A stretch of DNA of 64,000 nt from Papio anubis (GCF_008728515.1 NC_044978.1:150538441-150602440); one strand, 5' to 3'; counted from the stretch's first letter, positions 45,986 through 58,855 are shown. The notes: generated by a model not told the origin, from the sequence alone. Numbers and translations: made by a program.

Positions 45986-46349
45986 TTCCTGGGACTAGGC
46001 TCAAAGGAAGCTCTCTTGTCCATGGCACTGAACGAGCCTGGGGGCCTCCTGAAGAATCTCAGCATCCTCATGGTGAGGAAGTTTCTCAGACACTGTCTTT
46101 TTCCTTTGTGTCCATTTGTTCCTGGGACACATCTGTGATAATTGAAAATAGTCCTAATTCTCAATTTTGCTGACAAAATGCCCCCCAATTGTAAATTTCA
46201 TGGAAAGTGAAACCATATCAACCTTTACCTTTTCATGTCATGAGGTAGTTAGTACAACTCAAGCATTAGAATAAAAGAAGGAATGCTTTGAATTGCTTTC
46301 TCTCTGAACTTCTGAATGCCTGAAACTCTCAGAACAAGACTCCTGAATT

Positions 46350-46575
46350 AATAATAACTAACATTTCTTGAGGACTCACTCTAGTCCAGGCAAGTACATT
46401 ATGTTTCTGACCACAACTCTGTTAGACAAGTTCTATCATTATTCCCATTTCACAGATAAAGGAATTAAAGGTGGTAAGCAACTTGCCTTTGATCACATAC
46501 CTAAGACCTGTTCAAGCTTAGTTTTTATCTTACACAACCTAACTTTAGACACTGTACCTTTAATCATGAAATGGC
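46350..46575 (-). mobile_element. MIR SINE, nearly full length
   Basis: 'aataataactaacatttctt', 'tctatcattattcccatttc', 'acagataaaggaattaaagg' and 'aagcaacttgcctttgatca' match reverse MIR over more than 200 bp. Confidence 0.88.
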
Positions 46576-46579
46576 ACCA

Positions 46580-47155
46580 CTTCCTTTGTGGATTAAAAAA
46601 AATCATTGTCTTTAGAGAGATCATGGGAAAATAATGAGTATATCAGAAGGAAGTATATAATACAGTAGAACTCAATGAAATTATGTTTTTATTTTAACTG
46701 GGACTCACAAATATAGAGTAGAACTGAGATACCAGGACAGAGGAGAAGTACATAGTAGTGGAATATGCTTCCACATTAAAGAGGGCATAAGTTTTAACAT
46801 TATCTGTCCTCTTGTTCATGACTAAGTCAAAGAAGACTAGATCAGCAGAAACAACCACCGAGTGGCAACTCATCCTTCAGAGGCTCTAGTGAAAGAAATT
46901 GATTGTGTCTCTTCTAACTGGTTAGAAAAATAAATTTTAAAAATAAATTTTAAAAAATAAATTTTAAAAGAGTGAGTACATGAAGTACAGAAGAGTAAGT
47001 ACATGAAGAAGGCTTAGACAGAAACTCTAAAAATCAGAAAGCAACTCACAAAGAGGCAGTTAGAAAGTGATTTTCTAATTTACCATTTACATATTTTAAT
47101 TGTTGACAGTCAGCTAATAAGCCTTTTTCTGTAGTAGCCAAATGTACATTTTGAA
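46580..47155. other. Unique sequence with short AT repeats
   Basis: Three copies of 'aaataaatttta' occur at about 46927-46968, followed by two copies of 'gtacatgaag' (46977 and 47001 region). Nothing coding. Confidence 0.5.
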
Positions 47156-47164
47156 AAGTAGCTA

Positions 47165-47385
47165 TTAATGACGGCAGTCATTCATTGCATGCTCACTAAA
47201 GATTGGGTAGTTGTTAAGCACTGCCTGAGACTTCCTCCACTGATTTCTCATAACCATCTACTGGGATATGTATTATTATTCCTATTGAAAACATGAGGAG
47301 GTTAAGGTTTATTGAGGTAGATCAACTTTCCTAATGAAAATGTTATAGTTACATATGAAGTTAAGATTTTAATATACAGGCAGAG
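47165..47385 (-). mobile_element. MIR SINE
   Basis: 'cattcattgcatgctcacta', 'tgttaagcactgcctgagac', 'tattattcctattgaaaaca' and 'tgaggaggttaaggtttatt' follow reverse MIR. Confidence 0.7.
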
Positions 47386-47389
47386 TCAT

Positions 47390-49265
47390 ATGAAACTGTC
47401 AATATTTGACTTATTTTGATCTACAGAAAAAAACTCAAACACCATTTTATATAATTCTGCCCTACAAACATTATTGCAGAGTTCATGATCATAATCACTT
47501 GGTTTTACTGCTTTATTCAAGGGAAAAACAATGGGATTTTAGAGTCAATGGAAAGAGACTCAAATTCATTTAGATTTCTCTGAGTGTTTCATTTTTCTGT
47601 CTTCCATTTCACCTGAAAAATTTGACCATGATACCTACAAGATTATGAAAACTACTGGAAAGTGGAATTATAGAAGTGGTCTTTATTTCTGTAGTATCTG
47701 TAGTGGCTTTTCACAAATGCCCACTGACTAGAATGTAACACATTTCCGATACTGTTCTACAATTTTGTCTAATTCTTTGTTCTAAAAAGGTTGTTAAAAT
47801 GTTATTTTTTAAAATTCCTTGCTTTATTTCCAGCTTCAATAATTAAGTACTTTAATTTAAAAAATTAAATGTAAAAGGTCATTAATAAAACCTTAAAAAG
47901 GCAGAAAGTCCTTGAAAAATCTGTTTGTGACTCATAATTACAGTAATTACAGTCACTGTGACTTTTTAGAGTGATCAATATTAAAAATATTTATGTATAT
48001 AAATATACCTTTAAACACACACAAATTCAACTTTAAATTCTGATGTAACAAAAGTAATGACCTTGCTTTTCTTGCTTTTACAACAGCAAAAAGTGGTAAG
48101 CTTTTAAACTTTAAGTTTTGACCAGCATCCCTTAAAGTTCTATTTTAGAAACTGTTCCCATTTACACAATTTACATTGGATACAATTTGTGCATAAAAAT
48201 GAATTTTTAAGAAGGAACAAAAGGAAAGTTTAATTCTTTAAAACAGACTGATTGAAGTAGGGGTTTAAACAGCTCATCTTTGCTCACAAAACACAAGGAC
48301 AAAGCAGATAGAGCTGTAGAAAATATAATTTTATGTTGCTGGAAAAATGAATTATTCCACTAGGTGGCAATGTTGATTCATCTACTCATGTTTGAACAGA
48401 AATTTTTATCGTCTTGAAAGCAGTAGGAGTCTGTTTTTCCCTTTAAAAAAAAAAAAAAAAAAAATCTAATGAAAATTCCTGCATAGGAAAGAGCTGATTT
48501 GGGCAATTCTGAACTTGAAAAATGGGTGCTTCTTGCCATTAGAAACCTTATAAATAAGCCTGCACCAAATAGGTTAGTTCTTTTGGCATACAAACAAGAA
48601 GGTTGATGACATATGTAACTTCCATCTAGATTCAATAGGTTTAGAAGCAAACTGTTTTTATCTCATCTATCTCTCACTGTTTGGAGCTCTTTTAACTAGG
48701 AGCTGTGTCATTGAAATATCTTTCCTCCCTGTTATCTGCTTTCTTTGGTAATCAGAGACTCTGGCATACCCAAGGAATCTCAATTTCAAATGACTTTTTA
48801 GTCTGTGTTGAGAGAGACAATCCAGCATAAGCCCTGAGTGTCCCTGCATATTCTTGCTGTGTATTCCAAGAATGCAAAGCCTGGACCATCTGAGCCTTCT
48901 CTCAACCTTGTTTTGTTTGCAACCCTTAACCTTGAGGGATGAGGTACTGTCTCCATCGGGCAACGAGTAGGTTTACTTTCAGTTACCATGAAAGTGGTGA
49001 TGACACCAAGCTCAGCATTCTACCCATCCAATGAAAGCAATTGTCATGGATTCTTGATGTCACCACCTTGGGACTTGGGGAACAAAGGGAATTTATGCAA
49101 ACAGGCATAAAGATCTGGCTACTGCTTTTGCCATGAGCAATAAAGCCTTTTGTTGCTCATTTAGTTTTTTTTTTTCTCTGACAGCATCCATGAAACAGTG
49201 AATCCCAGATCTTACACAGTTTCTGACAGTCTATCCTGTTGTTCTCCATCTATTTACAGCAGAAT
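47390..49265. other. Unique sequence; one A-run
   Basis: A roughly 20-A run lies at 48445-48464. The stretch 48640-49180 is less AT-rich and ends in 'gagcaataaagccttttgtt', which could be an eroded LTR end. Minus frames at 48378-48963 show no domain. Confidence 0.4.
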
Positions 49266-49274
49266 AGATTTTAG

Positions 49275-49960
49275 TTCAGAATAGACTGAAGAAGTCATCT
49301 AGTGGAGATGAGCTTTCTAATCTGATATAGAAAGACTTTCTACAAGTACTCCAAATAATAAGTTGTTCTTTCTTAGGTTTAACCACTCCAATGACAGGGA
49401 ATTTAACATAAGTAGCTTATTGCAATGTAAAATGACTTTATTAAAAATTTGTACTTCATTCTGAACCTAATTCTGTTACTGCATGTCTTTCTCCCTGTAG
49501 AACTACTAGTTCTGCCTTCCAAAACTACCTAGATATGAGAACACTTCAGTCTTCTTTCTTTTCCAGGCTAAATAGCTGAGTAGACTCTCTTATTTCATTC
49601 ATTTCTTGTATGCATTGGTTCTGAATTTTCTTTATATTGTGGCTTTTCCTCATTTATTATGTACCACTGCATTAGTTTTTTCTTAAGATACAGTCCGCAA
49701 ATAGAGTAAAAATAAATCACATTTTAGAAATGATCTGATTCTTCTTCACTCGAAGTGCCTCTCCCCATACCTTTTCTCATGAACAAATTAAGGAAGTCAA
49801 TGACTTACGCTACCTTATCTCTGTGTCATGGGTGTCAAGCACAATGCCTAGTGTATTCTCATAAACATTTCTTGAAAGCATTAATGAATGAATGAGCTGC
49901 ACAGATTGGACTATTATCACTGCCACCTTTCTGAATATTAGGCTTCTATTAATGTGACAT
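49275..49960 (-). mobile_element. CR1/L3 LINE, with an L2-like tail inside
   Basis: 'taaccactccaatgacaggg', 'ctagttctgccttccaaaac', 'ttctttcttttccaggctaa' and 'ggactattatcactgccacc' keep the antisense CR1/L3 3' order over about 650 bp. An L2-end-like block ('caagcacaatgcctagtgta' to 'aatgaatgaatga') is at about 49838-49898. Confidence 0.65.
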
Positions 49961-50019
49961 GACTTTTGTATTTTTGAAGTTTCATTACTCTATTGAATTA
50001 TAGAGAGGAGCTAGGCAGG

Positions 50020-50235
50020 GAAAGGAAACAAACTCACACCCTGCTTCTGCTACTTACTAGAGGTGGGACACAGGTCAAATTATATTTTATTCTGCTTTAA
50101 TCTCCTCATTTGTAAAAAGAAAAATAAAGAGTATCTACCTTATATGATTTTTGTGAAGATGATATGAAGATAAATCATGTAAAATGGGTCGACATTGTGT
50201 ATGACATGAAATAGGTACTATGTAATGGTTGACTA
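50020..50235 (+). mobile_element. MIR SINE
   Basis: 'ctgcttctgctacttactag', 'tttaatctcctcatttgtaa' and 'aaataggtactatgtaatgg' follow forward MIR. Confidence 0.8.
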
Positions 50236-50239
50236 TATT

Positions 50240-51115
50240 GTTTTAAGTTTCTGTGGGAACAAACATTACCTTCTATCATCTAAGTGCAGTCGAAACAAAG
50301 TAAAGAATAGCATGTGTATGTACAATGGAAAAGCAGAGTTGGGGAAGGCTTCACAGAGGAGTTACCACTTGAGAAGGTGTAGAAGAGAATACAAAGAATT
50401 TCTATGCTGAGATAGCTGAATGAGCATGGATTAGAATTGGTAAACTTTTTAAATTCTCCGCCATCGTTATCTCCAACATAATATATGGCACGTATACTGT
50501 CAAAAAGAAGCACGGATTTTATGCTGTATATGCAAACTGTCAAAATAAGGAATAATATTTTAAAATAAATAATGAAAATATCATCACTTATAGACAACAC
50601 TGATATAAGGAAAAAATCATTTATAGTTCATAGTTATTATATAAACTACCATTCATGTAACCCTTTACAGTTTATAAAACCACTCTACCTACATGATGTC
50701 GTTTGATTCTTAAAAAACAAAACTAACAAAAAACAAAGGAGTTAATCAATACTTCCCTGTAAGGTAAGCTTCAGTCCTTTTCTCCTTTATGAGAAACAAC
50801 AATATTCCTATTAGCCAGATAGATAAATAGTGCAGTAAAAATCAGTCTTCATTTACAACAATAAAATACCAATGTACACTGTACCAGACTTCCACACGTA
50901 GAAGCCCAAGAAAGATTAATGTAAATAACTAAGAACACTTGAAAACTACGGAAACAATTCTGAGTTTGTTTGGAATAGATAAAAAGAAGTGAACACTAGA
51001 AATGACACTTTTTCCCCCTTAAGCGAATTGAAACTTTAATGCAATGCCAATAAAAACATGAGCAGTATCTGTGTTTCTATGTCTGTTTTAGTTCCACACT
51101 GTTAAAATATGGTAA
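50240..51115. other. Mostly unique AT-rich sequence
   Basis: A faint L1-like block ('aactttaatgcaatgccaat') lies near 51030. No gene. Confidence 0.4.
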
Positions 51116-51124
51116 TTTTTTTTC

Positions 51125-52625
51125 TGGAATAAATCAATCAGATATTTATTGAGAACCTATTATGTGCCAAATACTGTCCTAGACACTGGAAAGTAGCTAT
51201 GAACAAGGCCAGGCCCTTGTTCTCAAGGAACTTATGTTCAACAGTACAAGACAAAAAAGCAAACAGGTTAGCAAGAAATGGAGTAATATCGGATAATGAT
51301 AAAAGCTATCTAGAAGATAAAACAGTGTAATATGGAATAGAGTATTGAAAGTGACATGCTTTATTAAAAGTGGTTGGTGAAAATTTTCTAAGGAAGTGAT
51401 ATTTGATTTGAGACATGAATGATAAAAAGGAAGAAATTTAGAGATCACAAAAATACTAAATGTAAATACTAAAATACAAATACTAAAAATAGAAATAAAC
51501 TTGAAGTGTTCAAGAAATCAAAACTTTTAAGCATAAATTGAGTGATTATAAATAAAGGTAGGACAGAGGCAGATGATATTAAAGATATACCTAGATTTTT
51601 AAGACATTATATACTAAGTAAAGAAAGTGTTTTTTTAAATAATAAGTTGGGGAGGTGATGAATATGCTAATTAGCTTGATTTAATCTACCTATACATAGA
51701 TCAAAATGACTCATTGTACCCTATAAGTATTAAAAATATTATTTTTCAATTAAAAATCAATTAATAAATAAAATAATAGTGTTCTTTCTTTACTATTATT
51801 TATAGTATTTTTACGTATTACTTCTGAAACTCAGTTTATTTGTTACTTACACAATAAGTAAATAACACAATTGTAGCTTACATAATAAGTAAGTTATTTA
51901 CCTAAAACTTTTAAAATAAAATTTGGATGTCATGTGATTTGGTTCACTCTGACTTCTGTATGAAGAATAAAGTTTGGGATGTGGTGGCTGGTGATTATGA
52001 GGGCTGTTAGAGCAGTTACAAGTTGGTTGTTTTATATCAGGAGAAAGGAGAAGATGGTTGGCATCCAGGAGTGAAATTTGGGTTATATTACAGAAGAAGA
52101 GCGACTCACCTTTCATGTGGGAAGGTTAGGGATGTGACAAAAAGGGAAGAATCAAGAAAGCTGCAGGCTTTTGTTCTGTATAATTGCAGAGATAGTGGTA
52201 CCATTTCCTAGGGAAGTCTTTGGACAATGAATTTGGAAGGAAAAATACAGGGTGATGTTTTAGCCATGTTACATTAAAAATGTTCAATATGTAACTAAGT
52301 AGAAATGGTATATTGGCAGCTGGATATACCAGGGTTGATGATATTATGAATAATAGAAACAGATGAGTTTTCTCAAGGGAAGAATATAAATATAGGATTA
52401 AAAAAAAAGCTTGTATCAAGTTCTGGACAGCTTGGTATTATATTTATTCAAGAGGTAAAACCAGTATAAGGAGATCAAGAAGATAGAGCCTAAGAAGGAA
52501 GATACTGCCAATTTGTTTGAGGTATCCCAGAAACCTAGTTGCCTGTTCAACCTGGTCAAATGTTGCTCGGAATTTCTGTACAATGAGGAGAAGAACTAAA
52601 CATGAACTCCGATCTGTATTATGAT
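51125..52625 (+). mobile_element. L2 LINE, two blocks of one element
   Basis: Block 1 (51125-51435): 'gatatttattgagaacctat', 'tatgtgccaaatactgtcct', 'cttgttctcaaggaacttat', 'ctaaggaagtgatatttgat'. Block 2 (about 51915-52625): 'gatgtcatgtgatttggttc', 'tgatgttttagccatgttac', 'ggcagctggatataccaggg'. Order and spacing fit L2. The AT-rich 51440-51910 takes the place of the missing middle and may be an insertion or decayed L2. Confidence 0.75.
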
Positions 52626-52639
52626 CAAATTTACTCATG

Positions 52640-53760
52640 GTTGAGTCTAAATTTACAATGAAATGTCCTAATAAGTAAACTGAGTTTCATAATAAGGATT
52701 GTTTTAGATCTCAACTTACCTTCAATATTGATTCCCAAGTACTTTGTAATCATCAGCTTTTCCAGTAAAGCTTTATTGTTATTTATTTTAGGATGAACAA
52801 GAGCTTGAATTAATTAATTCTCATCTCTTAGGTGCCTTGGATTTAAAATGTGTTGTTATTACATCATAAAGAATAAATAAGCCAAGTACATTTTTAATTC
52901 AGATTAAAACAGATCCTCACCAAGTTATTTGTGCCTTAGTACATTTCATCATCTACCTTTTTTTTCTTTCTGTCCCACTCTTTTCCTATTTTTCCTTTCT
53001 GTTAAGGTTTTTTGGTAACTGCTTTAAAAAAAAATTACTTCTAGTTTATATTTTCTGAAAACAAATTGAGAAAGCCAAATACATACACATACACATGCAC
53101 ACAAACACAACTTTTAAATAGCTATGATGTGCTTTAAAAAAAGACAAGTCATACCATACACACACACAATTGCCCTAGAAGATGCCTTTTGATTAAAATG
53201 AAAACGTTTTTAACTGCATCTTCAGGGTCAAAAAATAGAAATAATACTTTTGTGAAAGAAAAGTTGAGTACAAGAGGCTACTTCAGAGAAAAATCGTCAC
53301 TTTTCTTTTTCTTCATCGTCTAGATGGGGAATATAAATTCTTTAGTTCATTTGTCCTTCTTAGTCCAGTTAACGTTGTTGATAGAGTGAAATTTCCAAGA
53401 AAATCACAGTCTAAATGAATATGAAGGTTTAGAAACTAATGAATAACTTTGAGTATGCTCAGATAAAAATTGTTCACATCTGATAGCCTGAGTTTCTATG
53501 CTCTCCAGGGTGTTTTGAAGTTCTCTTTAACATAAAGTTCTTCTCTTTGGCTTCTCACACACTTGTTTTCTACTTTTCTTTCCATGGCTTTAAAAAACAA
53601 CATATCCTTTTTCTGTTATCTTTCTCTCCACTTTCCTGTGAAAGTAAGTGAGATCACACTTCTCCCACCCATGTTATTTTCATCTTAATTCCCAACTAAA
53701 TTTTTTGGTAATGTCTAGACAGAAAAAAATGTCATGCTCTAGCAATAAACCACAGGAGAG
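52640..53760. other. Unique sequence
   Basis: No gene or repeat family. Short CA-rich patches at about 53083-53110 and 53157-53169. Confidence 0.4.
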
Positions 53761-53764
53761 TGAT

Positions 53765-53870
53765 TTGTAAATTTCTCTGAGGCTCCAGTCTTAGCCTCCT
53801 CTCCTATGATATAAAAATAGGTGTAATATCTGCTTGTCTTCTTCAAGGTTTAGAAAAGAATGGAACGTGA
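53765..53870 (+). mobile_element. MIR SINE fragment
   Basis: 'tttgtaaatttctctgaggc', 'cttagcctcctctcctatga' and 'aaataggtgtaatatctgct' resemble the MIR core. Confidence 0.5.
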
Positions 53871-54114
53871 TCAGCTTCATATATGGGGGAGGTATGAATG
53901 TTAGTTATGTACATTTTCCTTAGTGTCCCAGTTTTATGTAAAAAAGGTTTGAAATGAAGTACATGTTGACTTCATCACATTAATTTCTCTAATAACATTT
54001 GTCATTTTATTTATTTGTCTCATATGTTCAGGATATACTTTAATGAAAAAGCAAAAAATTTCACATTAAATATTTCCAGCTCTCTAGTCAGTGATGTCAA
54101 ACTTTAATATGAGT

Positions 54115-54265
54115 GACGATTTTCTGAGATACCTGCTAAAAGTAGGTTCTTAGGTCCAGCTTGCAAAACTTCTTTATGGAGTAATTCCAGATAGAATCAA
54201 GGTACACACATTTTTAATAAGGTCCCCGGGTGATCTCTAGGCCATCTAGGAACCCCACTTTGACC
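54115..54265 (+). mobile_element. MER5-type hAT-Charlie fragment
   Basis: 'acctgctaaaagtaggttct', 'ttaataaggtccccgggtga' and 'tctctaggcc' match the right part of MER5A/MER5B. Confidence 0.55.
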
Positions 54266-54329
54266 AAATGCTGCTCGAATCCTGGTCTATGGAACTCTGC
54301 CAATGTTTTTTTAGTTCACGTGTTTTGAA

Positions 54330-54990
54330 ATCAATGGGGCCAGAGTTTGAAACCCTGCGTCATCACCTTCTATCTGAATAACTCAGGCAGATTGCTGAAC
54401 TTCTCTGAGTCTCTGTGTCTGTATTAGTTTGCTAGGGGTGCCATAACAAACTTCCACAAATTGAGTGACTTAAAACAAGAGAAGTGTACTTTTTCCCTGT
54501 GTTGGAGGCTAGAAGTCTGAAATCAATGTATCAGAAGGACCATGTTCCCTCTAAAGGCTCTCTGGAAAATTCCTTTCTTGACACTTCTAGCTTCTAGTGA
54601 CTCTGGGCAGTCCTTGGTGTTCCTTGGCTTGTAGCTGCATCACTCCAGTCTCTGCCTCCGTCTTCTCATGGCTTTCTTCTCTCTGTCTGTCTCCTCTTTT
54701 TACATGTATGTGTGCCCTCTCCTCTTCCGATATGTACATCAGTCATTAGATTTAGCGTCCATCCTCATCTAGTGTAATTTCATTTCAATTACATCTGCAA
54801 ATACCTTATTTCCAAAATGGTTACATTGTCAGGGTCTGATTGGATAAGAATATTGGGGGACACTATTCAATACACTACAGTGTCCCTGCATTAAGAAGAA
54901 TCATTATGATAGCATTTTGAAGCATCTAGTTAGTACCTGGTAGTAGATGCTCAGTACATAATAGCTTTTCTTTCTTTATGAGTATAGCTT
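54330..54990 (+). mobile_element. MIR SINE interrupted by an LTR
   Basis: The left piece 54330-54420 ('gagtttgaaaccctgcgtca', 'ctgaacttctctgagtctct') and the right piece 54894-54985 ('ttagtacctggtagtagatg', 'ctcagtacataatag') read as one MIR with a 470-bp LTR inside. Confidence 0.65.
54421..54893 (-). mobile_element. MLT1-like MaLR solo LTR
   Basis: 'gtattagtttgctaggggtg', 'aattgagtgacttaaaacaa', 'tccttggcttgtagctgcat', 'ctgcctccgtcttctcatgg' and 'gcaaataccttatttccaaa' show a reverse MaLR-type LTR. It is a solo LTR inserted into an older MIR. Confidence 0.8.
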
Positions 54991-55182
54991 AACCATTGGA
55001 TCTCAAATACAAGTCGGCAGGCCGGGAATAACTGCCTGAGATTCTCTATGGGAGCTTTTGAAAATTATAGATTCTAGGTGTTTCTTGTGGATTACTGCTT
55101 TTCAATAAACCTGGGGTGAGACCCAAGAAGCTGTATTTTTTAAAGCTTAGCCAGGTTATTCTGATATACCACTAGGCTCAGG
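54990..55182 (+). mobile_element. MER5A DNA transposon
   Basis: 'ctatgggagcttttgaaaat', 'aaacctggggtgagacccaa' and 'gaagctgtattttttaaagc' followed by 'caggttattctgatat' fit MER5A along its 190-bp length. Confidence 0.8.
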
Positions 55183-55253
55183 AACTTTTTTTTTTTTTTT
55201 TTTTTTTTGAGTCTGAGTATCTCACTTTATTGCTCAGACTGAAATGGAACAAT
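55183..55253 (-). mobile_element. Short truncated Alu 3' end
   Basis: A run of about 23 T is followed by 'gagtctgagtatctcacttt' and 'attgctcagactgaaatgga', the last 45 bp of an Alu right arm. The rest is missing. Confidence 0.75.
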
Positions 55254-55254
55254 T

Positions 55255-57470
55255 TATTTGACTAAGAATTTATTATTTCATTCATAAAGCTGAAATTCAA
55301 AGGTATCTCATTTGCAAAAAGTTTGCATAAAATTCAAAATATGTACTTCTTATAACCTACATTTGTCTACTAAATGATGGTGATAAAGTTCAACCAAAAT
55401 TTTAAAGAGATGCAAAGGCCGTACACAGTTGTAGTACTTGGGAATAGAATCTTACCATTCTGATTCCAGTTTCAAATTTCAAGGGAAGTCTTTCTTTTCT
55501 TGATTATGGGCTTAAATAAAACTAAATATGAGTAGAAGAAAATTATAATAAGAGCCAAATGCTATGAGTCTCACTTTCTCAAATCATTGTTTTCTTCTGC
55601 AAGTTCTGGCCATTTTTCATCAAGCTAATGAAGCCTCATGTATTTATTTATTCCACCTGCCTTCTACTAAAGTCATTTTTACTAATGTTAAATGTCGTCT
55701 TTAGAGTCTCAGTAGTTTAAAATTTGCTTGTCTCTGGGAAGTCTCCATTTGCTTTCTGAAAAATATCACAGAAATTCTTCCCAACTATTACTGAGCACAG
55801 TGGTTTCCTCACAGCCTAGCAGGCCTACTGACATCAGAAATCATTAGCATCCCAGGCAGTGAAAATCAGAGTGACAGTGAAATTACTGAGAATGCAGTGC
55901 GGCTTGATGATTGTAACACTCATCCACTCCTGGGGTACCCTGTTCTGTTGTCATCATCAGTTGTCACACCTAGTTTGAAAGGAATATAAATAATTATGTC
56001 AAAATAAAAAATTAGTCTTATATAAGAATTCATGTTTTAAACTACATAGAACTTCAAAAAGAATATTCAGCTCTCTTTTCCATCACCCTTGTGTATTAGC
56101 TTGGCAACTGGATCTCATGCTTTAGAACAAAATGTGGATATCTGCTCTTTCAGCCAAATAATACACATTTCATGTGAAGACTTGACTAGATTTTTTTTTA
56201 TGCTGAACTCAGGGAGATAAGCTAACTTTCCCTGAGTTGCCAAGGGCAACTTGATTACACGTGAAATTAGAAGCAACTCTGAGAAAATAATGTCTAGACT
56301 CATTCTTATATTTCTTTTGAGGGAAATATTCACCTAATATCTGTTATCTTCTGCTGTCAAAACACTGATGAATACTGCCTATCCCTGGAATCGTGAATCT
56401 GAACTCTATGAAGGAGTGAGCAAAAACAGAAGTGATAATATTTCCATGTAGCAAGAAACTTCATTTCATCATAGAATTGTCAAGCAGCACTAATACATTT
56501 GACTTCTTATTTTATTTGTATTTAAAATTGTTGAAGTATGTTCAGGTTCTGTCTGCACTTATTTCTTGAGAAATGTCACTATGTTGAAGATTTCCTTCTC
56601 TGCCACTCTCTCCTATTTTTGTTTCATATTCAACTCCTCAAGTTGCGAGTTACAACCGTGACGCTTTTTCTTAATAGCAGGTAATTTATGTCATTTATTT
56701 CTTCTCTATACTTAACTATCATTCTGCTCAGAATGTGAATATTGATGTACATAAATGTAGCTTTGACATACGCTGTGAAAATCAAAGAGGAATACAAATG
56801 TCAGAGGTGGAGACTGCTGAGCCACTGGAGCAGCCCCTTTTTTGTGCAGTTGTATCTTTGTGGTTTTCAAGTCTCAACTTTTGATATGGAGGTCTAAAGT
56901 AACTTACACTCAGAGTGAGTTAGAAACTAGCCATGACTCATTAAAACAAAACTCATGAAAGATTAATGTGTAAACCACATACTGAGGGGGTACTTTCTCA
57001 TGATAAGTAGCTGACAAGAAGATCCTAGTACTTGTACCAACATCTCAGGGCAGAATTCAAATCCACCTGGTGGAAAGTCTATCAATAAATCAATTTATAC
57101 TCTGGAAGTTGATAGGTAAACTTGGATTAGAGCAAGGGAGCAGATCAGAGGCAGATGACCCATCTAACGCTATCTAGGATGTTCTTGCTGACCCTGTGAG
57201 TATCTTCAGGACAGCACCCTTCACCGCCACTTGGATAGAGTTGGGGACACACTGACAGTTGTTCTTTTTTTGGCTTCTTTTTGAAATTGTCTTGGCTTTG
57301 GACTTCAGATAGGCCAACCATCTAATTTTTTTCTTGGATGCCACAGTATATAATAGAGTTTGACTTTATATGTCATAACTAGATTTTTATGTTTCACTAG
57401 ACTTATGTTTATATGTCATGCCTAGATGTTTATATGTCTGGACTATCTTCCTGTATTGAGTCTTTGAGCC
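55255..57470. other. About 2.2 kb of unique sequence
   Basis: No gene, RNA or named repeat. The minus frame 56115-56333 has no known domain. Confidence 0.4.
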
Positions 57471-57477
57471 ATTGTAT

Positions 57478-57526
57478 TTTTTTTTTTTTGGATTGTACTT
57501 TAAGTTCTGTGGTATATGTGCACATG
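57478..57526 (-). mobile_element. Very short L1PA 3' tail
   Basis: A T-tail followed by 'tgtactttaagttctgtggt' and 'atatgtgcacatgta' is the last 40 bp of a primate L1. The target duplication is not evident. Confidence 0.8.
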
Positions 57527-57529
57527 TAA

Positions 57530-58155
57530 GGACATTTCACTTGCTTTAAGTGATGTTCAATCTAGAACCTCACAGGCAGCTACCTGAAGGAACTCACTAT
57601 GGATCAGAATAACTGACCATGGGGTACCAGCACTGTTCCTCTGATGCCATTTCTTTTTGGAGTTTTCCAGAATTGTTTCACCTTAAACTGCATGATCCTT
57701 TTCTTTCATGTCTTTCAGCAAAGCTGAGAAAGACTGGCACTTCCAAACAGGTTTAACTAAATACCATCTAGTAGTATGAAGAAATTAAAGAGCGAGGCCA
57801 TTAGAAATCTAAACAATATATGTATAAAAAGAGATTTTCACTCCTAGACTTATTAGCTTTATCTTTTGAGGCATGGAATCTCAAGAAAGAGTCAGGTCAT
57901 GCTGATGCCTCTTGCTTTCTCGCTTTTGGCCACTGCCATTTTAACCTGTAGCGTGGAGGGGCACCTTCTTAGCTACACTTGGAGAGTATAGAAAAGTGAG
58001 ATTAACTCTTCTATTGTTATCTAAAGCTTGCCCCCAGCTCTTAATTTTCCAGTATGAATGGCAATCCCTTCTTCAGATGATGGATAATAGAAATGAACTC
58101 ACCCTTGAAGAAAATCTTCATATTATAGATATATAACTGTATAGAGCATAATACA
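57530..58155. other. Unique sequence
   Basis: No feature recognised. Confidence 0.4.
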
Positions 58156-58158
58156 TAG

Positions 58159-58854
58159 ACTATACCGTAGTCCTTCCTGATAGTTGATTTTGCTTTCCAC
58201 GGTTTCAGTTACTTGTGGTCAACTGTGCTGCAAAAATATTAAATGAAAAAATTCTTCAGTGAATAACTCATATATTTAAAATTGTTTGCCTTTCTGAGTA
58301 GTGTAATGTCATCTGGTGCCTGTTCCAGGATGTGAATAAACTTTTGTCTGGTGCACTCACGCTGTGTACACTAACCTGCCCCTGAGTCACTTAGTAGCCT
58401 TCTGTTATCAGATCAACTGTTGCGTATGCAGTGTTGGTGTTCAAGTCACCTTTATTTCACTTCATAATGACCTCAAAGAGCAAGAGTGGTGATGCTGGCA
58501 ATTCGGATATGCCAAAGAGAAATCTGTAAAGTGCTTATTTTAAGTGAAAGGTGAATATTCTCAACTTACTAAGAAAAGAAAAAAAATAGTATGCTGGGGT
58601 TGCTAAGAACTAGAGCAAGAACAAAAGTAACTGTGAAATTATGAACAGTATATTGTCATAATTGTTCTATTTTATTATTGGTTATGGTTTTTAATCTCTT
58701 ACTGTGCCTAATATGTAAATTAAACTTTATCATAGGTACATGTGCAGAGGAAAAATCATAGTGAGTATAGAGTTCCATACTATTCATTGTTTCAAGAATT
58801 CACTGTGGAGAGTGGGGGGTCTTGGAATAAGGGGGAGTACTATAGATATGTAGT
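58159..58854 (+). mobile_element. Tigger-type (pogo-like) DNA transposon, internally deleted
   Basis: The left end 'accgtagtccttcctgatag' and the right end 'ggaataagggggagtactat' are decayed inverted repeats. Next to the left end are 'tttccacggtttcagttact' and 'gtggtcaactgtgctgcaaa', typical of the family. About 700 bp long, so most of the transposase gene is missing. TA bases lie at both borders. Confidence 0.85.
58467..58660 (+). pseudogene. Tigger transposase N-terminal remnant
   Basis: From the ATG at 58467 the frame reads 'MTSKSKSGDAGNSDMPKRNL' and then a stop. After a frame change, homology continues over 'aagtgcttattttaagtgaa' and 'atgctggggttgctaagaac', the CENP-B-like helix-turn-helix part. 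The DDE catalytic region has been deleted with the element's interior. It cannot make an active transposase. Confidence 0.8.
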
Positions 58855-58855
58855 C

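Noticed and set aside
46010..46175. Moderately GC-rich patch with frames on both strands
   Set aside because: Too short, no splice-site arrangement that I trust and no similarity recognised.
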